Origin: Armatimonadota bacterium
Lineage (GTDB): Bacteria; Armatimonadota; JAAZEB01
NCBI GenBank assembly: GCA_012512505.1
Contig: JAAZEB010000051.1
Location: 1-45,403, forward strand
DNA length: 45,403 nucleotides
Direction of reading: 5' to 3'
Shown here: piece after piece, positions 31,280-39,880 of the stretch
How the letters are laid out: each line of letters starts with the position of its first letter
How positions within the stretch are numbered: position 1 is the stretch's first letter
Notes under the pieces: model-generated
Databases searched by the model: none
Told to the model about the DNA's origin: nothing
Seen by the model: the letters and a program-made list of their open reading frames with translations, nothing else
Position numbers and translations under genes: made by a program

Positions 31280-34200
31280 ATGCGCAGTCCGCAGTCTGCC
31301 TGCCGCCTTTGGCCGCTCCCCCTTCGCCTGCTGCCTCTTGCCCTGGGCCTGCTGACGGGCGCCCCCGCCCTGGCGGCGCCGGTGGTGCTGGAGAATAGTG
31401 CCCTGCGCGTCGAGATCGCGCCGGATAGCGGCCGTATCCGCGTGCGCGAGAAGCGCGGCGGCCACGTTTGGGAGCAACCAGCCGCGCCTCCCGTGGCCGC
31501 GCGGACAGTGCTGCGCCGGGCAAGCGCCCCCCAGCGCCAGGGACCGGCGATCCGCCTCAGCGCCGCCATGGTAGCCGATGCTCGCTCCGTGGACGGGGAC
31601 CGCGACTGCTCCGGGCGGGTCTGGCTTTCGTGGGACGACACGCACCTCTACCTCGCCGCCGACATCACCGACGACGCGCGCGCCTTCGGCCCCTCCGAGC
31701 AGCCGGTATGGGAGCGCGACTCGCTGGAGGTGTGGATCGACACCCAGCAGGTGCTGCTGGCGCTATCGCCCCAGGGGTCGGCCGCCTTCGCCCGGGGCAC
31801 GCAGCGTCTGGAGGGCGGACGCATTGAGCTGCAGCCCACGCCAGACGGTTACCGCGTGGAGGCCGCCCTTCCCTGGGCCTGGGCGCCCACGGTGCCCCGC
31901 CCTGCCGTCGGTACCACCCTGCGCCTGGCGGTCGGCATCAACGACGCCGACCAGGCGAACCGTGAGGGCCAACTCTACTGGCCGCGCGGGTGGCGGCACT
32001 CGCAGCCGGATACCTTCGCCGAGGCCACGCTGGGCGATGCCCGGGGAGCCGCGCCCGCGTCCGCGCGCCACGCGGCACCGGTCTACCGCGTGGTTCGCCC
32101 TGCCGCCGGCCGCTCGGTGGAGTTGGAACGCACCTTCACCGCTGGCGCCGACCCGCTGCCGCTGCGCCTGCGCTTCTCGCTGCCCACGCCGGATGGAGCC
32201 GACCTGCGCGTGGAGGCCCGTCCGGCCGCCGGGTCGCCCGCCCTCGCCGGTTCAATCCGCTTCCTCGAGCCATTTCTGCTCGATGCCCCGCGCGGCGTGC
32301 TCGCCGTCGCCGACTACTGTGACGGCCACCTCTACCCGCTGGACCGGCAGCCGTTCCCAGCCGGCTGGTTCAGCGGCGACCGCCTGGACATGCCCTGGGT
32401 GGGGATGTGCGACCTCGACTCCGGCCGCGGCTACCTCCTGCTGCTGGAGACGAGCGATGATGCCGCCGTTGCCATGCAACCGGTCGCCGGCAAAGGAGGA
32501 CGGCGGCTGGTCGCCCCGGTGGTGCATTGGCAGCCGGAGAAGGGCGCCTTCGGCTACCCGCGCTCGCTGCTCTACCACTTCGCCGCGCGAGGTGGCTACG
32601 TCTCCCTCTGCCAGCGCTATCGCGCCTACGCCAAAGCACAGGGCCTGGTCGTGCCCTTCACCGAGAAGCTGAAGAAGACGCCGCACCTGACGCGCCTCTT
32701 CGGGGCACCCGACGTGTGGGGAGACGCCTCCCTGGCCTTCGCCCGCGAGGCGCGCGCCCTCGGCGTGGAGAAGATGCTGATCAACGGCCGCCCTGGCTCG
32801 CCAGCCGACATGCGCGCCATCAACGAGCTCGGCTACCTCACCAGCGAGTACGACAACTACACCGATATCCTCCAGGCGGAGGACGGAAAGATCGACGCGC
32901 AGCATGCCCCCCTGCCCGACCACGCCGTGCTCCAGGCCGACGGCAAGCGGATGGGCGCCTGGCTCACCTTCGATGGCAAGACCCAGTTCATGAAGCGCTG
33001 CCCTGCCCTCTGGGTGCCCACCGCCCGGCAAGTGGCCGACCAGGTCCTTTCCGAGTGGCCGTTCCTGGCCCGGTTCATCGACGTGACCACCGCCGAGTCG
33101 CTCTACGAGTGCCACGATCCCGCACATCCGCTCACCAAACGGGAGAAGCGCGCCTGTGGGCCGGCGCTGATCCGCACCTTCCGCGAGCGCAACCTGGTGA
33201 TGGGCGGCGAGCACGGCATCTGGTGGGCCGTGCCCGTGCTCGATTACATCGAGGGGATGCAAAGCGGCGGCAGCTACTTCTGGCCCGCCGGCCACCTCAT
33301 CCATCCAAAGAGCAAGACGGAGCAGTTTGAGACCCCCTGGGGCGGCACGCTCCCGGACTGGGAGAGCTACGCAACCTGGGGCATCGGTCACCAATGGCGC
33401 GCCCCCCTGTGGCAGCTCGTGTTTCATGACTGCATCGTCTCCACCTGGTACTGGGGTGACGCCAGCGACTTCCTCCTCGATGCCGCGCCGGAGGTGACCG
33501 CGAAGAAGGACGCCTTCAACATCCTGCACGGCACCATCCCGCTCCTCTGGGCCGATGCCGGCGGCTCCTGGCATAAGGACCGCGCCGTCTTCCTGCGCAC
33601 CTACCGCAACACCTGCAAGCTGCACGAGGTGATCGCCACCGCCGCGATGCGCTCGCACGAGTTCCTCACCTCCGACCACGCCGTGCAGCGCACCCGCTTC
33701 AGCGACGGCACCACCTGCGTGGTGAACTTCGGCGCCAAGCCCTACCGCGTCACCGTTGGCGGCAAGAGCTACCTCCTGCCGCAGAACGGATGGGCGGTGA
33801 ACGGCCCTCGCATTACCCAGTCACTGGCCCTGGAACAAGGCCGGCCAGTGACCACCATCCGCGCGCCCGGCTACACCTTCTGCGACCGCGGTGGGGTGCC
33901 GGTCACCCTCCGCGCTGAGGCCCCTGGCCGCCTGCGCATCGTCGTGGAGAAGGCGGCCGCTCCCAAGCCGACGGTCACCATCCACCCCTCTCACGCCGAT
34001 CGTTCCTGGCAATCGGCCACCGCCGCCGAGGCCCGCCTCTACCGGCTGGACGCCAGGGGCGAGCGTATCGACCTGCTGACCCTCCGTCGTGCCGCGGATG
34101 GGAGCTTCCGGGTGCCGGCCCAGCCCGGCTCGCTGCAGCTACTGTGGGGCAAGGAGGCGCGCCGACCCGATCTGCAGGCCGGCCGGCTGACCTGCACGCC

Positions 34201-35449
34201 CGGCAGCCCACGGCAAGGCACGCCGCTGAGGGCGACCGTTGCCCTCACCAACGTGGGCGGCGCCGTCGCCCGGGGGGTGCGTGTCCACTTCCTGCTGGAC
34301 GGCACGGTGGTCCACCGCACTGCCCTGGACGTGCTCCCCGGGGCGCGCAAGCAGGTGGTGGCCACCCTCGATACCCGCCGTGTCGATGGCCCGCGCCGTC
34401 TCCAGGTGGTGATCGATCCGGCCAACCGCGTGGCGGAGCTGTCGGAGCAGAACAACCGCCGCGAGCAGTCGCTGACGATCACTCCCGACTGGCAGCACTG
34501 GGCGCGGCAGCGGGTGCTGCGCCTCGACGCGGGCGCCCTGGACCGCGAGCGAGAGACGGTGGTGGTTCCCTTCGCGCTGCCGGCAGGAGCGGACCCCGCC
34601 TCGGTGCGCGTTGCCACCCTCGACGCCTCGGGAGCCCCCGACCGGGCCGTGCCCGCCCAGCTCGACGGCGGGGAGCTTTGCTTCGTCCTGCCAGACACCC
34701 TGGCGGCCGGCGAAACGCGGCGGCTGGCGGTCCTCTGGAACGACGCCGGCAGCCGCCTGCTGCCACCGGGTGGCTCCTTCTGGCATGACGACCGCCAGGC
34801 GGTGGTGACGCCTCGCTACGAGGCGCGCTTCGCCGAGGGCACGCTGGTGTTCCTCGCACCCCGGCAGCGCGGCGTGACGGGCCGAAACTTCCTGAAAAGC
34901 CTGATCCTCTCCTCCGCGGCGACCGGCTGGGCGGAGGAGCCGGGCGAGGTGCAGGCGATGCGCGTGGAGCACGCCGGCCCGGCGCGTACCGTGCTCTCCG
35001 TTCGCAAGGCATTGAAGGCCGATGTGGTCTACGAGAAGCGGTACACCTTCTACGCCGACCGGTTCGATCTGGAGATCGCGGTGAACAAGCCGGCGGGCGG
35101 CCTCTACTCGCGCGCCCACTACACTGAACCGTGCCGCTACACCGACAGCGGTGGTGCCGAGGCGCAGGTGGACGGCAAGGGGGACGGTGAGGATGTCTAC
35201 GGGAAGAGCACCGACCCAAAGTGGTATGCCGTCTACACCCCCGAGTGGGCGCACTCCTGCGTGGCGCTGACGCCGTTCGAGCACCTGGCCTACTGGGACG
35301 GCGGTCCTCTGGGCGCCATCGGCTTTGTCACCAACCGCACCGCCGGCATCCGCATGAGCTACGTGATCCACCCCGGGGCCGCCGATGCGTCCTTCGCCAC
35401 GGCCGACTACCGCCGCCTCACCACGCCGGTCGCCATCGCGTGGGAGTAA
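31280..35449 (+). CDS. Giant secreted protein: CBM9-like, GH-like barrel, CARDB
   Basis: A 1389-residue exported protein. The signal peptide (1-33) is followed by a CBM9-like carbohydrate-binding module (about 100-255; VDGDRDCSGRVWLSWDDTHL, YLAADITDDAR). A beta-rich region leads to a barrel (about 470-800) with RFIDVTTAESLYECHDP and VMGGEHGIWW, a pattern like the GH101/DUF5696 group, where an Asp (near 601) and Glu (near 643) could be catalytic. A CARDB adhesion-type domain follows (about 968-1067; TNVGGAVARGVRVHFLLDG), then a ~300-residue beta-rich C-terminus. The start has GGAGG nine bases upstream. Likely role: binding and cleaving an extracellular glycan or glycoprotein sugar. Specificity is not deducible. 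Confidence 0.75.
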   Translation: MRSPQSACRLWPLPLRLLPLALGLLTGAPALAAPVVLENSALRVEIAPDSGRIRVREKRGGHVWEQPAAPPVAARTVLRRASAPQRQGPAIRLSAAMVADARSVDGDRDCSGRVWLSWDDTHLYLAADITDDARAFGPSEQPVWERDSLEVWIDTQQVLLALSPQGSAAFARGTQRLEGGRIELQPTPDGYRVEAALPWAWAPTVPRPAVGTTLRLAVGINDADQANREGQLYWPRGWRHSQPDTFAEATLGDARGAAPASARHAAPVYRVVRPAAGRSVELERTFTAGADPLPLRLRFSLPTPDGADLRVEARPAAGSPALAGSIRFLEPFLLDAPRGVLAVADYCDGHLYPLDRQPFPAGWFSGDRLDMPWVGMCDLDSGRGYLLLLETSDDAAVAMQPVAGKGGRRLVAPVVHWQPEKGAFGYPRSLLYHFAARGGYVSLCQRYRAYAKAQGLVVPFTEKLKKTPHLTRLFGAPDVWGDASLAFAREARALGVEKMLINGRPGSPADMRAINELGYLTSEYDNYTDILQAEDGKIDAQHAPLPDHAVLQADGKRMGAWLTFDGKTQFMKRCPALWVPTARQVADQVLSEWPFLARFIDVTTAESLYECHDPAHPLTKREKRACGPALIRTFRERNLVMGGEHGIWWAVPVLDYIEGMQSGGSYFWPAGHLIHPKSKTEQFETPWGGTLPDWESYATWGIGHQWRAPLWQLVFHDCIVSTWYWGDASDFLLDAAPEVTAKKDAFNILHGTIPLLWADAGGSWHKDRAVFLRTYRNTCKLHEVIATAAMRSHEFLTSDHAVQRTRFSDGTTCVVNFGAKPYRVTVGGKSYLLPQNGWAVNGPRITQSLALEQGRPVTTIRAPGYTFCDRGGVPVTLRAEAPGRLRIVVEKAAAPKPTVTIHPSHADRSWQSATAAEARLYRLDARGERIDLLTLRRAADGSFRVPAQPGSLQLLWGKEARRPDLQAGRLTCTPGSPRQGTPLRATVALTNVGGAVARGVRVHFLLDGTVVHRTALDVLPGARKQVVATLDTRRVDGPRRLQVVIDPANRVAELSEQNNRREQSLTITPDWQHWARQRVLRLDAGALDRERETVVVPFALPAGADPASVRVATLDASGAPDRAVPAQLDGGELCFVLPDTLAAGETRRLAVLWNDAGSRLLPPGGSFWHDDRQAVVTPRYEARFAEGTLVFLAPRQRGVTGRNFLKSLILSSAATGWAEEPGEVQAMRVEHAGPARTVLSVRKALKADVVYEKRYTFYADRFDLEIAVNKPAGGLYSRAHYTEPCRYTDSGGAEAQVDGKGDGEDVYGKSTDPKWYAVYTPEWAHSCVALTPFEHLAYWDGGPLGAIGFVTNRTAGIRMSYVIHPGAADASFATADYRRLTTPVAIAWE

Positions 35450-35462
35450 AATCGGGCGTTTG

Positions 35463-35491
35463 GGCTGGACCGGCACGCCGCTGGTCCAGCC
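35463..35491 (+). terminator. 9-bp hairpin between the giant gene and the M28 peptidase
   Basis: GGCTGGACC (35463-35471) pairs with GGTCCAGCC (35483-35491) around 11 nt, 13 nt after the stop at 35449. It ends only 24 nt before the next start, so an attenuator or processing role is as likely as termination. Confidence 0.45.
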
Positions 35492-35515
35492 AAGTTCTGG
35501 AGGGAGAGAGCGCGA

Positions 35516-37510
35516 GTGTTCCAGCGCGTGTTTGCCGCCGTGATCGAGGAGTTGAACGTGGGGTTGGTCCGGCGTGACATCGCCAACCACTGGGCCTGCC
35601 GCTGTACCGTGCCTGGCCCGGGGATGCGCCGGGCCGGGGAGATCCTGGTGCGCCGCTACCGGGAGAGCGGCGCCGCCGCCGAACTGCTCGCTTACCCGGC
35701 GGATGACCGCACCGAGTTCCTCGGCGGGCACCGCAACCCGCTGGAGTGGCGGCCCCGCGACGCCTCGTTGGCCGTCGCCAGCCCCCAGAAGGCCGCCGGG
35801 GTGATCTGCCGCTACGGCGACGAGCCGCTCTGCCTGGTGAGCAACAGCACCGGCACCCCGCCTGGGGGGGTGACTGCCCCGCTCGTGCTGCGTTGCGGTC
35901 CGCTGGGAGAAGCCGACGTGGCTCCGGGAGAGTGGGCCGGCAAGCTCCTTTTCAGTGACCAGCCGCCCGGCATGGTGGAGGCCGCGGCACGCAAGGCGGG
36001 GGCGGTAGGCGTCATCTCCGACTGCGTCAGCCCGCCCTGGCTGGTGCAGTACCCGCCGGTGCGCGAGCCGGAAGACGCACCCGATCTGGTGATGTGGACG
36101 ATCTTCAGCGGCCGGCGGGATCAGGCGCCACTCTTCGGCTTCAACCTGTCGCCTCGCCAGGGCCGGCGCCTGCGTCGGTTGATCGCCGAGGCCGACGAGC
36201 CGGTGTTGCTGAAGGCGGTGGTGGACGCGGAGCTAGTTGAGGGCAGCTCCGACCTGGTGCAGGCGGTACTGCCCGGCACCGACCGCGCCGCGGAGGAGCT
36301 CTGGGTGCTGGCGCACCTCTCCGAGCCGGGCGCCCGCGACAACGCCTCCGGGTGCTGCCTGAGCGTGGAACTGGCGCGCACGCTGGCGACACTCACCACC
36401 CGGGGCGTGCTTCCGCCGCTGCGCCGCACCCTTCGCTTCTTGCACGCCACCGAAGTGAGTGGCTTCCTGCCCTACCTGGAGGAGAACAGCGCCCGCCTTC
36501 CCCAGGTGCTGGCCGGGCTGTGCCTCGACTCGGTGGGGCAGGATTTCGCTCTCTGTGGCGGGGAGCTGCTCCTCTTCCGCGCGCCGGAGGAGAACCCCTC
36601 CTTCGTGGACGCGCTGATGGAGAAGCTGCTGACCGCGGCGGCCGCCGAACCGGCCGAACGGTTCGGCAACGAGCGTTATACCATGCTGCCCTGGCGCTGC
36701 GAGCGCTTCTGGGGCAACGACGCCTTTGTGTCGGACGGCTTCTTCGACGTGCCGGCCCCGCAGTTGAGCGGCTGGCCCGACCGCTTCTACCACAGCTCGC
36801 AAGACACCCCCGACCAGATGAGCGACGTGACCCTGGGCCGCGTCGGGGCAGTCACCGGCACCTACCTCTACCTGTTGGCAACCGCCGGCGAGCGAGAGGC
36901 ACGCTGGCTGGGCCGCCTGGCCGCGAGCGACTGGAAGCGTCGGATTTTGCACGCGGTGGAGAATCACCTCACCGACGCCCTGGCCAATGCGCCCGAGCCA
37001 GAAGCAGCGGCGCGGGCGGCGTCGCACGTTTACCACCTGGGGCTGCAGGGGCAGGACGCCGTGACCCAGGCGGCGCGGTTCGCCCCGGACCACGCCCCGG
37101 TGGAGGCCGAGTTGGCCGCCATCGCCCAAGAGGTGCGCGCGTTCGCCGAAGGGGAGGCCCAACGCCTGGCGGCCGTGCTGCACCCCGGCCAGAGCCGGCC
37201 GGAGCTTTCGCCCCCACCAGCGGCCGCGGTGCCCGGCGCCGAACTGGTGGCCCGCAGGCTCCGCTGGACGCCACCGCCGCCCGAGGCACTCTCCCCTGCC
37301 ACCCGCGAGCGCCTGGCCGTCCTGAGCCGGTCGGGCGAGGGCGAGATCGACCTCGCCCGCATCTGGGCCTGGGTGAACGGCCGGCGAACGGCGCGGCAGA
37401 TCGGCGAGCGGCTGTGCCATGGGGGCGTGGTGCCGCTGGCTTCGATTGTGGAGTATCTGCGGCTGATGGCCGCGGAGGGAGCGGTGGAACTCCGCGAGCC
37501 GGGCGCGTAG
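35516..37510 (+). CDS. M28-type metallopeptidase (DUF4910-like) with C-terminal helical domain
   Basis: A 664-residue peptidase-like protein. A region around 90-240, with GEWAGKLLFSDQPPGMVEAAARKAG, resembles a protease-associated insert. The M28 metal site is AHLSEPGARDNASG (His267, Asp275), with Glu313 (ATEVSG), Asp338 (LDSVGQ) and a late His in FYHSSQDTPDQM. The compact His-to-Asp spacing is that of DUF4910 aminopeptidases. The C-terminal ~90 residues (ARIWAWVNGRRTARQIGERL) look like a small helical or winged-helix domain. There is no signal peptide, so it probably trims peptides in the cytoplasm. GTG 35516 has GGAGGGAGAG about eight bases upstream. Its place among glycan enzymes suggests glycopeptide breakdown (inference). 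Confidence 0.82.
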   Translation: MFQRVFAAVIEELNVGLVRRDIANHWACRCTVPGPGMRRAGEILVRRYRESGAAAELLAYPADDRTEFLGGHRNPLEWRPRDASLAVASPQKAAGVICRYGDEPLCLVSNSTGTPPGGVTAPLVLRCGPLGEADVAPGEWAGKLLFSDQPPGMVEAAARKAGAVGVISDCVSPPWLVQYPPVREPEDAPDLVMWTIFSGRRDQAPLFGFNLSPRQGRRLRRLIAEADEPVLLKAVVDAELVEGSSDLVQAVLPGTDRAAEELWVLAHLSEPGARDNASGCCLSVELARTLATLTTRGVLPPLRRTLRFLHATEVSGFLPYLEENSARLPQVLAGLCLDSVGQDFALCGGELLLFRAPEENPSFVDALMEKLLTAAAAEPAERFGNERYTMLPWRCERFWGNDAFVSDGFFDVPAPQLSGWPDRFYHSSQDTPDQMSDVTLGRVGAVTGTYLYLLATAGEREARWLGRLAASDWKRRILHAVENHLTDALANAPEPEAAARAASHVYHLGLQGQDAVTQAARFAPDHAPVEAELAAIAQEVRAFAEGEAQRLAAVLHPGQSRPELSPPPAAAVPGAELVARRLRWTPPPPEALSPATRERLAVLSRSGEGEIDLARIWAWVNGRRTARQIGERLCHGGVVPLASIVEYLRLMAAEGAVELREPGA

Positions 37511-37631
37511 CCAGCAGCGGGAAGCCCACGCCGCAGATCAGCAGCATCCCGGGGCATTCGCTTGCTGGCCGCGTGGCAGGCTGCCGCCGACACCCCGGGC
37601 AGCCCGACGCCAGCAGGGGAGAAGAGGACCG

Positions 37632-39788
37632 ATGACGCCGAGGGAAAGCGTTCGCCTGCTGCTCGCCCTCACGATGCTGTTGGGAGGGAGCATGGGAGAG
37701 AGTGCCATCGCCGCGCTGACGGCCGAGGTGCGGCAGACGCCGGCCGGGCCGAAGCTGTTCCTCAACGGCCAGGCAACGCCGCCGACGGTGCTCTTCGTCA
37801 ACTTGTACGACGCGGCGGACCCGGTCCGCACACCGGTGCAGTTGGGTGAGGTGGCGGCCGCTGGTCGCCAGGGAGTGCATCTGGTCTCGCTGACTATCGG
37901 CACGCCGTGGCCGCGCGCGGGGGAAACGCCCGACTACACCCGGCTGGTTGATCACACGGTGGAGGCGGCACTGCAGGCGAATCCGAAGGCGCTGCTGATC
38001 CCGCGCATCGCCCTCACCTACCCTCCCGACTGGTGGTACCAGGAGCACCCGGACGAGCGGATGTGGTATGACGATGGGAAGCCGGGCATCCCCAGCATCC
38101 ACTCGGCGGTGTGGCGGCGCGACGCGGCGCGGCACCTCGGGGAGTTGGTGGCGCACCTGGAGGTGAAATACAGCGACCACATCCTGGGCTACCATCCCAG
38201 CGGCCAGACCAGCGGCGAGTGGTTCTACGACCGGGTGCTGGAGGGCTGCCTCGCGAGCCTGGAACCGCCGGCGCGCGACAGCTTCCGCCGCTTCCTGAAG
38301 GCGAAGTACCGTACCGACGCGGCGCTGCGGCGCGCCTGGCGCGACCCCACCGTCACCCTGGCCACGGCGGAACCGCCCGCGGTGGAGAAGCGCCGACAGG
38401 CCCGCCGCGGCGCTTTCCGCGATCCCGCCGCCGAGCGCCCGGTGATCGACTTCGATGAGTTTCGCAATCACGACATGGCGGACGCGGTGCTCCACCTCTG
38501 CCGGACGGTGAAGCAGGTGGCGCCGAGGAAGCTGTGTGTCACCTTTTTCGGCTATCCCTTCGAACTGGCGCCGGTGCGGCCGGGCCTGCAGGCAACCGGC
38601 CACCTGGCGCTGCGGCGCGTCTTGCAGTCGCCATACGTGGATGTCCTCTGCTCGCCGGTGAGTTACCTGGACCGGGGGATTGGCGGGGGCGGCTACTTCA
38701 TGGCGCCGGTCGACTCCGTCCTCCAACACGGGAAGCTGTGGCTGGTGGAGGATGACACCCGCACCCACCTGTCACCCCCCGATTCCGGCTACGGTCGCAC
38801 CAGCGACTTCCGCGGCACGCGCGGGGTGCTGGCACGCAACTTCGGGCACGTCCTCTCCCGTGGCACCGCCATCTGGTGGATGGATCTGCCGGGCGAAGGG
38901 TGGTTTGCCGGCGACGAGATCTGGGAGTACCTCTCCCGCCTGCACCAGGCGTATGCCACCTCGCTGGCCGACCGCACGCCCTACCGTCCGGAGATTGCGG
39001 TGATTTACGACGAGCGCAGCCCCCTCTACGGCGCGCCGAACCCACAGGTGACGGCTCCCCTGCTCTACCGCTTCCGCGCTCAGTGGTACCGCATCGGCGC
39101 TCCCACCGGCATCTACCTGCTCGATGACCTGGTGGCCGGCAAGGTGCCCCCGGCAAAGCTGTACATCTTCCTGAACGCCTTCCGGCTGGAGGAGTCGCAA
39201 CTCCGGGCGATCCGCCGGCACACCGGGCGCCCGGGCCGCGTGGCCCTCTGGATCTACGCGCCGGGCTACGTGCGCGGCGACACGCTGTCGCCGGAGCATC
39301 TGCGCGCGGTGACCGGCATTGCCGTGCGGGAGGTGACGCCGTGCCCAGGCCGCATCGTCACGGTGGATGGCGAGACGTTCGCCGGTGACTACGAGGCGCT
39401 CTCCCCCACCTTTGCCGTTGACGACGCGGCGGTGACGGTGGTCGCCCGCTATGCCGAAGGGGGCGCGGTGGCCGTGGCCGCCAAGCGCGTGGGCGAGAGC
39501 ACGAGCGTCTACTCGGGGGTGCTGCAGCTTCCCGCCGCGCTGCTGCGTGAGTTTGCCCGGCGCGCGGGCGTACACCTCTACAACGAGCAGAACAACGTGG
39601 TGATGGCCGGCAGCGGCTGGGTGGCGCTGCACGCCTCGACGACAGGAACGCACACCCTGCGCCTGCCTTGCGCCGCGGCCGTTCAGGACGCCGTCACCGG
39701 TGAGGTGCTCGGCCCGGCGCAGAGCTATCCGTTCGCCCTGCAGCAGGGCGATACCAAACTGCTGCGCGTGCTGCCGGCCCGCCGTTGA
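37632..39788 (+). CDS. Secreted GH42-like glycoside hydrolase
   Basis: A 718-residue exported protein. After a signal peptide (1-28) comes a TIM barrel (about 50-430) with ALLIPRIALTYPPDWWYQEHP and GYHPSGQTSGEWFYD, where Glu196 is a good candidate for the acid/base; LWLVEDDTRTHLS contributes a possible nucleophile Glu. A flavodoxin-like middle domain (PEIAVIYDERSPLYG ... GIYLLDDLVAG) is typical of the GH42 trimerisation domain. The C-terminus is a small beta domain. GH42 enzymes are mostly beta-galactosidases, but this secreted, divergent form may have another specificity. ATG 37632 has GAGG just upstream. The stop overlaps the -35 box of the next gene's promoter. The 121 nt before it show no signal. 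Confidence 0.78.
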   Translation: MTPRESVRLLLALTMLLGGSMGESAIAALTAEVRQTPAGPKLFLNGQATPPTVLFVNLYDAADPVRTPVQLGEVAAAGRQGVHLVSLTIGTPWPRAGETPDYTRLVDHTVEAALQANPKALLIPRIALTYPPDWWYQEHPDERMWYDDGKPGIPSIHSAVWRRDAARHLGELVAHLEVKYSDHILGYHPSGQTSGEWFYDRVLEGCLASLEPPARDSFRRFLKAKYRTDAALRRAWRDPTVTLATAEPPAVEKRRQARRGAFRDPAAERPVIDFDEFRNHDMADAVLHLCRTVKQVAPRKLCVTFFGYPFELAPVRPGLQATGHLALRRVLQSPYVDVLCSPVSYLDRGIGGGGYFMAPVDSVLQHGKLWLVEDDTRTHLSPPDSGYGRTSDFRGTRGVLARNFGHVLSRGTAIWWMDLPGEGWFAGDEIWEYLSRLHQAYATSLADRTPYRPEIAVIYDERSPLYGAPNPQVTAPLLYRFRAQWYRIGAPTGIYLLDDLVAGKVPPAKLYIFLNAFRLEESQLRAIRRHTGRPGRVALWIYAPGYVRGDTLSPEHLRAVTGIAVREVTPCPGRIVTVDGETFAGDYEALSPTFAVDDAAVTVVARYAEGGAVAVAAKRVGESTSVYSGVLQLPAALLREFARRAGVHLYNEQNNVVMAGSGWVALHASTTGTHTLRLPCAAAVQDAVTGEVLGPAQSYPFALQQGDTKLLRVLPARR

Positions 39789-39813
39789 CAGGCGGCCCAG
39801 GCCCTGGTAGACT
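39785..39813 (+). promoter_or_regulatory. Sigma70-type promoter overlapping the GH42-like stop codon
   Basis: TTGACA (39785-39790), 17 nt, TAGACT (39808-39813). The TGA of the -35 box is the stop codon of the upstream gene. A start near 39820 gives a ~60-nt leader containing a weak CCCACG/CGTGGG hairpin just before the ribosome site. Confidence 0.6.
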
Positions 39814-39880
39814 CACGGTGGATGAGGTTCCGTGTCCCACGGCGCTCCCGCTCGCGTGGGTCTCTGGAGGTAGCTGCAGG

